From: Cytophagales bacterium
GTDB lineage: Bacteria; Bacteroidota; Bacteroidia; Cytophagales; Thermoflexibacteraceae
Direction of reading: 5' to 3'
Assembly (NCBI GenBank): GCA_013299115.1
Contig: JAAFKA010000002.1
Coordinates: forward strand, 1 to 64,000
Length of the DNA stretch: 64,000 nt
Made by a program: the position numbers and the translations under genes. Positions 58,511-64,000 of this stretch are shown one piece after another (within the stretch, counting starts at the first letter, position 1; every line of letters begins with the position of its first letter). The notes under the pieces were generated by a model, which made no database searches, had not been told where the DNA came from, and saw only the letters and a program-made list of their open reading frames with translations.

Positions 58511-58744
58511 GTGGTTGTCTGACAATTTTTGTAAAATGAAAACAATGTAGTCAAATGCTTTGCACAAAAGGGTACTTGATAAATCAAATACTACGTTTGA
58601 TAAATCAAGTACCTGCATTTCTACAAAAATTGTCGGGCAACCGAACTTGCACCATAGGTTTTAGTCCAATTCCATTAAGTGGGGCTGCCTAAACTAAGAT
58701 TTGCTTTCTTAGCTTAATAGCATTGACTTTTAGTCTATGTTACA
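58511..58744. repeat. Palindromic repeats between the channel-like gene and gdhA
   Basis: GGTTGTCTGACAATTTTTGT (58510-58529) and ACAAAAATTGTCGGGCAACC (58622-58641) form an imperfect inverted repeat around the palindromes GGTACTTGATAAATCAA / TTGATAAATCAAGTACC (58570-58614). The left arm also occurs at 33708-33727. From 58653 to 58744 follows a degenerate copy of the outer arms of the 1302-1582 element (TTTTAGTCCAATTCCATTAAG ... CTTAGCTTAATAGCATT), ending at the gdhA stop. These account for most of the gap 58360-58748. Confidence 0.7.
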
Positions 58745-58748
58745 AATC

Positions 58749-60023
58749 TTAATAACCTCCGCGGAATTTGTAAGTTTCAGCAACTTTTGCAATGGCTACA
58801 ATGTAAGCAGCCAAACGCATAGAAACTTTATATTTTACAGAAGTTTCATATACCCTGTTGAAAGCATCGCCCATTACTCTGTCTGTACGGCGGTTTACCC
58901 TGTCCAAAGACCAACGGTAGCCTATGCGGTTTTGCACCCACTCAAAGTAAGAAACTGTAACGCCGCCTGCATTTGCCAAAATATCTGGCACTACACTGAT
59001 GCCGTTTTCGTGAATAATTTTATCTGCTTTTGCATTGGTAGGTCCATTTGCACCTTCCACTATCAATTTTGCCTGAATTTTGTCGGCATTGTGTACTGTA
59101 ATCACGTCTTCTTTGGCAGCAGGCACTAAAACATCTACTTTTGCTACCAAAAGGTCGTCATTCGATATTCTGTCGGCATTGGGATAGCCTTCCAAAATAC
59201 CTTTGTTTTTGTTTCTGTATTCAATGGCATCTTGAATATCCAAACCTCTTTCGTTGTAATAACCTCCTGTTTGGTCGCTAATTGCTACCACACGCAACCC
59301 TCTTTCTTCGAGCAATACGGCAGCATTAGAGCCTACATTTCCAAAACCTTGAATGGCACAAGTGGCTCTGGAAGGGTTGATTTTTAATTTTTCCATTGCA
59401 TTCAAAGCCGTAGCCATTACGCCGCGTCCTGTGGCTTCTACCCTGCCTAATGAACCGCCCAAAACCAAAGGTTTGCCCGTAACCACTGCGTTTACAGTTT
59501 TGCCTTGTGCTTTGGAGTATTCGTCCATGAGCCATGCCATTTCGCGGGGACCCGTACCCATGTCAGGGGCAGGAATGTCTTGGTCAGGACCAAAAACGTC
59601 TATCAAAGCACTGGTGTAAGACCTTGTGAGCCTCTCCAATTCACCTGCGGACATTCCGCGTGGGTTGCAAATGATACCACCTTTTGCACCGCCGTAAGGA
59701 ATATCTACAACGGCACATTTCCACGTCATCCACGCTGCAAGGGCTTTTACCTCGTCTATTGTTACATCGAGGTCGTAACGAATACCACCTTTGGAAGGAC
59801 CCAGAATGTTGGAGTGAATGACCCGATAACCTTCAAATACCTTGCGTTTGCCATCGTCCATCGTGATAGGCAGGGACACAATAACTTGTTTGGTGGGACT
59901 TTTTAAGACTTCGTAGGTTTCTTGGTCTAAGCCCAGTAGGTTAGCAGCTTCGTTAAAACGGGACATCATGGATTCAAAAGGATTCTCCTTGTCCATGATA
60001 GGAGCAGGTTCTATGTAAGCCAT
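58749..60023 (-). CDS. gdhA: Glutamate dehydrogenase (Glu/Leu/Phe/Val dehydrogenase family)
   Basis: The product has 424 aa from the ATG at 60023 ('MAYIEPAPIMDKENPFESMM'); the frame reaches 60068 but adds only basic residues. It catalyses reversible oxidative deamination of glutamate to 2-oxoglutarate with NAD(P). 'GPSKGGIRYDLDVTIDEVKA' and 'VDIPYGGAKGGIICNPRGM' hold the substrate lysines, with the catalytic Lys in GGAKGG. The nucleotide-binding segment is 'AIQGFGNVGSNAAVLLEERG'. The length of about 424 fits the hexameric small GDHs. The gene stands alone. Confidence 0.93.
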   Translation of the reverse strand: MAYIEPAPIMDKENPFESMMSRFNEAANLLGLDQETYEVLKSPTKQVIVSLPITMDDGKRKVFEGYRVIHSNILGPSKGGIRYDLDVTIDEVKALAAWMTWKCAVVDIPYGGAKGGIICNPRGMSAGELERLTRSYTSALIDVFGPDQDIPAPDMGTGPREMAWLMDEYSKAQGKTVNAVVTGKPLVLGGSLGRVEATGRGVMATALNAMEKLKINPSRATCAIQGFGNVGSNAAVLLEERGLRVVAISDQTGGYYNERGLDIQDAIEYRNKNKGILEGYPNADRISNDDLLVAKVDVLVPAAKEDVITVHNADKIQAKLIVEGANGPTNAKADKIIHENGISVVPDILANAGGVTVSYFEWVQNRIGYRWSLDRVNRRTDRVMGDAFNRVYETSVKYKVSMRLAAYIVAIAKVAETYKFRGGY

Positions 60024-60231
60024 AAGTTTTTTTATTGGTTTATTGGTTTTGGTTAATGATTTTTGCATATATGAAACAACAAAGAAAAGCTACCTTATAA
60101 ATAAACTATTTTATAAAATTGCCTCTGTGTGCTAAATGTAAAAAAATTTTGTAAATATATGCAATTTTTTGTTTCTTTTTATTCCAAAGCCAAAAATTAC
60201 TATCTTTGCCTACAGAACTCTAATATAAACG

Positions 60232-60484
60232 TGCGTGGGGCAGGCTTTAGCAGAAATGGTAGCTTGTGAAAAATTATTTCCAAAATTGGTGGTTTATGGC
60301 TGGGCTACCAATGGCGATAGCTGGCAATTTGCAAAATTGGAAAATAATGTGTTTATTCAAGATGATTTTTAGCTATTCAGTATCTACCGACCCGCAAAAA
60401 ATAGCAGGAATTTTGAACCATATTTTTACAACCGTAGTCAAAGGTGCAGAAGAATATTTAGCAAAAAATCCGCAAAAAATCTAA
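60232..60484 (+). pseudogene. Fragment of a restriction-endonuclease-like (PD-(D/E)XK) protein gene
   Basis: One frame (from about 60235) reads 'GQALAEMVACEKLFPKLVVY' then 'GWATNGDSWQFAKLENNVFI' and stops. A second frame continues from the T-run near 60366 with 'SVSTDPQKIAGILNHIFTTV' to 60484. Together they match the C-terminal half of a nuclease-like family seen often in cyanobacteria ([GQ]xLAEMVAAQxF...VYGxVTTGxxWQFLKLE...ILGxL). The N-terminal half is missing and one base shift splits the rest. It is therefore a remnant. Confidence 0.6.
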
Positions 60485-60501
60485 AAAAGTTTTGTGAAAC
60501 C

Positions 60502-61737
60502 TTAAAACCACACTGTAATATTTCCTGTCAATAAAACAGCAGATTTTGCAGGATTTTTGGAAATATCGACAAAAGTTTGGTTAGGCGAAAGAAACCACCG
60601 CCCATCTAACCGAAACATGGCATTGCCAAAGACCGTAACATTGAGGCAAGTCCCCAAACTCCACGTTTCGAAGGCTAGTTTCGGGGCATTTGTAACAATA
60701 TTTCGCACCATAGCATTGTCTTGGTCGTTAAAATATTCTACTCTGCCCGCCAAATTGACATTTTCAGAAAAACGAAAACTACCAATAAAATTTGCCTGCC
60801 ACCAAAGCAAATTGTCGGTTTTGCCAATCAAATTTCTTCGGTTTTGCACGCCCACGTAGGCACAAGAGGTGAAAGAAAATTTGCCTGTTGGATTGTAAAT
60901 AGCATAGACATCAGTAAAATACCGCATACGGTTGTCGGGTTGGTCTTTGCTCCGTTCATCACCCATAAAAGTATTCCAGTTTAGCAGCAGTTTGTCCGAA
61001 GGTCTGTATTCGAGTTGAGTACCAAAAGCCTTTTGCTCATTGTTGTCTTGGATAACTTGCCAACCATTGAACAGATAAAAATAGGCATTTACCTTGTCGT
61101 GCAAAGGTACAGACAACTTCGCCCCACTCAAATAATAAGGCACATATTCTGCCGACAACGACCTTGTGTACATTAAATGGTCTTTCGAAACATAAGACTC
61201 GTTGGTGTAAGGAGAACCAATGACGCCTGCCTCTAACCAAATTTGCTTTTTCTCAAACAACCGCAACCCAACAGAAGCCTCCACAAAGTTTCGCAATGCC
61301 GAAGGTTCATTTTTATAATTGGCTTCAATATATGTACCAAAACCAGGTACTAACCTTGCCCTTACTCTCGATGACGAATATTTGACATCTACATAAGCCA
61401 AATTAATTGTAATTTCGTTGTGGCGGGTGTTGTTGTAGCTGTAAGGTCGGTTGCCTTCGGGGTCTAAAGCACCAAAATAATAGGTGTCATAGACATCGAT
61501 ATAGCCCCCAACTGTGAGTTTTCCTTTTTTCTTTACGTCTGTTGTGTCTATTGTACCTGTGTTGGTAACTTGGGCAACAGCACCAAAGGAGAAAAAGAAA
61601 AGCAAAATGATGTAAAAAATCGTAGATAGTTTACGATGGTCAAGGTCTGGCGACCCTTGCCAACGTAAAGCAATAAATAACCCCACAAGGGCTTTAAACC
61701 CTTGCGGAGTTTGGAGAGGAGAAAAAAAATTTTTCAA
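60502..61737 (-). CDS. OmpL-like outer-membrane beta-barrel porin (bbp2 family)
   Basis: This 411-aa protein has many amphipathic beta strands ('KLTVGGYIDVYDTYYFGAL', 'YVPYYLSGAKLSVPLHDKV', 'FSFTSCAYVGVQNRR') and ends '...AVLLTGNITVWF' with the terminal aromatic of outer-membrane barrels. It fits the OmpL-like porin-2 family common in Bacteroidota. The signal-peptide core is 'STIFYIILLFFFSFGAVAQ'. Before it the frame consists of two palindromic repeats ('TPQGFKALVG' and 'LRWQGSPDLDHRK') with no ATG. The listed start is a TTG at 61737 and is uncertain. Insertion of the repeats appears to have remodelled the start region. Confidence 0.82.
   Translation of the reverse strand: MKNFFSPLQTPQGFKALVGLFIALRWQGSPDLDHRKLSTIFYIILLFFFSFGAVAQVTNTGTIDTTDVKKKGKLTVGGYIDVYDTYYFGALDPEGNRPYSYNNTRHNEITINLAYVDVKYSSSRVRARLVPGFGTYIEANYKNEPSALRNFVEASVGLRLFEKKQIWLEAGVIGSPYTNESYVSKDHLMYTRSLSAEYVPYYLSGAKLSVPLHDKVNAYFYLFNGWQVIQDNNEQKAFGTQLEYRPSDKLLLNWNTFMGDERSKDQPDNRMRYFTDVYAIYNPTGKFSFTSCAYVGVQNRRNLIGKTDNLLWWQANFIGSFRFSENVNLAGRVEYFNDQDNAMVRNIVTNAPKLAFETWSLGTCLNVTVFGNAMFRLDGRWFLSPNQTFVDISKNPAKSAVLLTGNITVWF
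61630..61727. repeat. Two palindromic elements in the porin start region
   Basis: The first has arms TTTACG (61630-61635) and CGTAAA (61664-61669) around the core TGGTCAAGGTCTGGCGACCC plus TTGCCAA, the fourth copy of the 2731/43323/48081 family. The second is CCCCACAAGGGC-TTTAAA-CCCTTGCGGAG (61681-61709), followed by TTTGGAG. It is related to the element at 15566 in the methylase gene. Both are read through in the porin frame. Confidence 0.8.
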
Positions 61738-61761
61738 TTTTAAATATTTTTGCGTTTTTTA

Positions 61762-61792
61762 TTGACATTGTAAAAATAAATACTTAGCTTTG
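61762..61792 (+). promoter_or_regulatory. Possible promoter for the 63-aa gene
   Basis: ATTG (61761-61764), a 20-base spacer and TAGCTTTG (61785-61792) fit the Bacteroidota promoter pattern with an exact TAnnTTTG -7 box. The leader to the ATG at 61987 would be about 185 bases; it contains the AAAAGATGACATCTTTT palindrome at 61918. Confidence 0.4.
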
Positions 61793-61986
61793 TATCAACA
61801 AATTAAAACCGAAGTATTTGATTTATGGGCTTTTGCAAAGTAAGCCATTCTTAACAGTTTCCATAATAAAATATTTCAGTAAGCTACTTCAAAACTGGTA
61901 AGTAAATAAGGTGTCAAAAAGATGACATCTTTTAAAATTAACTACCAAAAATCTTGTGTTTTTTTACTTAAAACCTCGAAGAAATC

Positions 61987-62178
61987 ATGGAAAATAGAAT
62001 GTTACAGCCGTTAGCCTTGCAAGTATTGCTCAATCAACGGATTCAAGAACTCAAATACCAAACTTTGATTGCACAGCAATTTGCAAATTTTGGTAACAAT
62101 AGCGAAACAAAAGAGCAAAATTTTATAGCTAATTTTAGCCACGCACCCTTGCTGGCGCCGCAACCAGCTTGGTTTTAA
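61987..62178 (+). CDS. Small hypothetical protein, 63 aa
   Basis: ATG 61987 to TAA 62176 encodes 63 aa: 'MENRMLQPLALQVLLNQRIQ' then a Gln/Asn-rich helix and a Pro-rich end. No family is recognised. A promoter-like sequence lies upstream, and the frame is free of repeats. It overlaps the convergent phosphatase stop by 4 bases. The coding status is plausible but not certain. Confidence 0.45.
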   Translation: MENRMLQPLALQVLLNQRIQELKYQTLIAQQFANFGNNSETKEQNFIANFSHAPLLAPQPAWF

Positions 62179-64000
62179 ACCAAATAAATTCCCATCACCA
62201 GCACGTCATCTATCTGTTTGCGGTTGCTTTGGTCTTTCCATTGGTTGAAAGTTTGCAAGAAAATATCTTTTTGTTCAGGCATAGTTAATTGGTGGTGGGC
62301 AAGTAATAGTTTTTTAAATCGTTGTGCCATAAACTTCTCTTTCTTTTCGCCTCCAATTTGGTCTTTGTAGCCATCGGTGGACAAATACAAAGTAGTAGGT
62401 TGGCTCGTGGTGAATTTTTGTTCGGTAAAATGATTGGTTTGGTGGATACCGCCTATGGTTAGTCTGTCGGCTTTTAGTTCTATCAACTCCAGATTCTGCA
62501 CATAGTACAAGGGATTAATAGCCCCCGCATACCAAACCGTTTGGGTTTTGCGGTCTATTTTGCAGAGAGCCATGTCCATACCGTCGTGGTTGTGGGTTGT
62601 GTTTTGTTTCAATGTCTTTTGAATATCTTGGTGCAAAACATCTAAAATTTGGGCTACGCCTGTAATTTCTTGTTTTTCTACTATGTCGAACAACAGTTGA
62701 TTGCCTATCATACTCATAAAAGCACCTGGTACGCCATGTCCTGTGCAGTCTATGACTGCCACAAGCACCTGCTCGTTGTCTAATTGGTGCAGCCAATAAA
62801 AATCTCCGCTTACAATGTCTTTGGGCATGAACAAAATAAACGTATTGTTTATACCAAAAACTTCGTCAAACCGATTGGGCAAGGGCAACATAGCTTGTTG
62901 TATGCGTTGGGCGTAGTTGATACTGGACAAAATATTTTTGTTTTTTGCCCCAATCACTTCATTGGCAACCTGCAAATCTTGGGCTTGCTGCACAATTTCG
63001 TCTTTTTGGATTTGCAACAACTGATTGGCTCTACGTTTTTGGTAGTAGCCAATACTCAACCCAATAAAACCCAACAGCACAAAAGTAATGAGCAAAAAAG
63101 TAATATTTTGAATCAGTTGTCGTTTTTCATTCTCTATTTTGTTCAGTTCTTTTTGTTGGGTAAGCAATTTAATTTGGGCTTGTTGCCTTTCAGCATTTAT
63201 TTTTTGGTTTTCGGTTGCGGTGGTTTGCTGGCGAATAGTTGCTTCATTCAATTCATTTTCTCGTTGCAACAGCGTAATTTGGTTGCTACTTTTTTCTGCC
63301 AACAAAGTATTTTCATATAATTTCAATTCATTAATTTGATTATCTTTTTCCAATAACGCAATTTTAGTTTGCTGTTGGGCTGTTTCATAGCTGTTTTGCA
63401 AATTGGCAATTTTTGTCAATCCTTCCTCACTCAACAGGCTGTCTTTCAGTTGGGTTTCCATGTCTTTGTAGTACAAAGCCGAGTCGAATTGGTTGTTTAT
63501 TTTGTGTGTAGCTGCCAATTCTCTGTAAATTTGTTGGCTCAATTTGCGGGTGTTGGCAAGTTTAGAAACCTTGATAGCATAGTGAAAATAAAACAAAGCC
63601 GAGTCTTTTTTGCCCAATAAGTGATAGGCTTTTGCCAATGACGAATAGTTTAACGGATTTTGTTGTTTTAGGCTTTGGTTCAGGGCAATGCTTCGGCGAA
63701 TGTAAGGCAGGGCTTCAGCAGGTGCTTGCAAACCCAAATAGGCATTGGCTATGTTGTTGGTATTCAGGGCTATACTCCGTTGGTTGTTTTTCTTTTCATT
63801 AAATTGCAAGGCTTTTTGATACAAGGCAATGGCTTGGCGAAAGTTTTTTCTTTCGTATTCTATCAAGCCCATGTTGTTCAGATTGGTGGTTTGCCCTATA
63901 TCTTGGCGTTTTTCGTTGATAGCAAAAGCCTTTTGAAAATAAACCAAAGCCTCTTCTAATTGGTTTTGGTTTTTATAGACCAGTCCAATGTTATTATACA
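62175..64000 (-). CDS. TPR and SpoIIE-domain serine phosphatase (5' end beyond window)
   Basis: At least 608 residues are visible; the frame is open to the window edge ('YNNIGLVYKNQNQLEEALVY'), so the true start lies further. The N-terminal half holds TPR repeats ('NNMGLIEYERKNFRQAIALY', 'NNIANAYLGLQAPAEALPYI'), then a coiled coil, one TM helix ('LIQNITFLLITFVLLGFIGL') and a cytoplasmic coiled coil. The C-terminal SpoIIE phosphatase has 'PKDIVSGDFYWLHQLDNEQV', 'IDCTGHGVPGAFMSMIGNQL' and 'LYLSTDGYKDQIGG'. The architecture is of the common Bacteroidota TPR-SpoIIE type. It shares the phosphatase domain with the gene at 18210-22010 but lacks the LxGFxNLxRF insert. Confidence 0.9.
   Translation of the reverse strand, partial: YNNIGLVYKNQNQLEEALVYFQKAFAINEKRQDIGQTTNLNNMGLIEYERKNFRQAIALYQKALQFNEKKNNQRSIALNTNNIANAYLGLQAPAEALPYIRRSIALNQSLKQQNPLNYSSLAKAYHLLGKKDSALFYFHYAIKVSKLANTRKLSQQIYRELAATHKINNQFDSALYYKDMETQLKDSLLSEEGLTKIANLQNSYETAQQQTKIALLEKDNQINELKLYENTLLAEKSSNQITLLQRENELNEATIRQQTTATENQKINAERQQAQIKLLTQQKELNKIENEKRQLIQNITFLLITFVLLGFIGLSIGYYQKRRANQLLQIQKDEIVQQAQDLQVANEVIGAKNKNILSSINYAQRIQQAMLPLPNRFDEVFGINNTFILFMPKDIVSGDFYWLHQLDNEQVLVAVIDCTGHGVPGAFMSMIGNQLLFDIVEKQEITGVAQILDVLHQDIQKTLKQNTTHNHDGMDMALCKIDRKTQTVWYAGAINPLYYVQNLELIELKADRLTIGGIHQTNHFTEQKFTTSQPTTLYLSTDGYKDQIGGEKKEKFMAQRFKKLLLAHHQLTMPEQKDIFLQTFNQWKDQSNRKQIDDVLVMGIYLV

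Noticed and set aside
58406-58618. 70-codon minus-strand ORF upstream of the channel-like gene
   Set aside because: It is composed largely of the GATAAATCAA palindrome and other repeat sequence, and has no protein-like features.
60266-60484. 72-codon ORF as an independent gene
   Set aside because: Its first half reads out of frame through a segment that encodes nuclease-like sequence in another frame; only the second half fits. It is treated as part of a pseudogene.
1-64000. tRNA, rRNA, riboswitch or tmRNA genes
   Set aside because: Reading through the gaps showed no cloverleaf with a TTCGANNC arm, no rRNA blocks and no riboswitch core that I could support. A covariance-model scan would be needed to exclude them fully.

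Overview
The window is AT-rich chromosomal DNA of a Bacteroidota bacterium, most likely a gliding Cytophagales relative. The evidence is gldA, type IX secretion (T9SS) sorting domains of type A (two decayed cargo genes) and type B (a 2769-residue adhesin), an HU/SPOR envelope protein, an OmpL-type porin, a PorE-like OmpA protein, and promoters that fit the Bacteroidota pattern. I see no rRNA, tRNA or CRISPR array. No plasmid or phage backbone is visible.

Layout. 1-10 kb: end of an IS630 transposase, lpxD, an HU/SPOR protein, a membrane protein, an amine oxidase overlapping an M61 peptidase, an EamA transporter, a broken T9SS cargo gene, an ADP-ribosylglycohydrolase and an unknown partner. 10-18 kb: a divergent restriction-like pair, a PLD nuclease-SNF2 helicase and a 1349-aa Eco57I-type methylase. 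18-27.5 kb: a sensor phosphatase (propeller, GAF, SpoIIE), a lipid kinase with a DedA protein, a large membrane protein and the PorE-like OmpA protein. 27.5-31.4 kb: a tightly coupled ATPase/unknown-effector pair, a Uma2 nuclease and a decayed T9SS cargo gene. 31.8-42.2 kb: gldA, a Crp-type regulator and the giant adhesin. 42.4-50.3 kb: an Rpn-type nuclease, hpt, prs, an RlpA-like SPOR protein, an M42 peptidase and a WG-repeat protein. 50.4-54.6 kb: a one-polypeptide restriction-modification enzyme followed by a second copy of its specificity end. 55-64 kb: a MaoC hydratase, a DUF2520 dehydrogenase, a 2-TM channel-like protein with NAD-binding and RyR domains, glutamate dehydrogenase, a nuclease pseudogene, a porin and a second SpoIIE phosphatase.

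The most striking feature is a dense set of short palindromic elements of several families. They sit between genes and also in frame inside genes. The same peptide (LxGFxNLxRF, TPQG[L/F]KAL, NLI[N/Y]QIPTK) turns up in proteins that are otherwise unrelated, always at a DNA palindrome. In the two near-identical copies of the restriction-enzyme C-terminus, the same site carries two different palindromic inserts. Within several families the loop or core is fixed while the stem arms change in a complementary way. This resembles the Rickettsia palindromic elements and is the best candidate here for something under-described.

Defence-type genes (two restriction systems, the ATPase pair, Uma2, Rpn and a nuclease remnant) lie among ordinary housekeeping genes, not in one island. 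Start codons were moved inward where the longest frame began in repeat DNA or at a non-ATG codon before a clear signal peptide or domain start.
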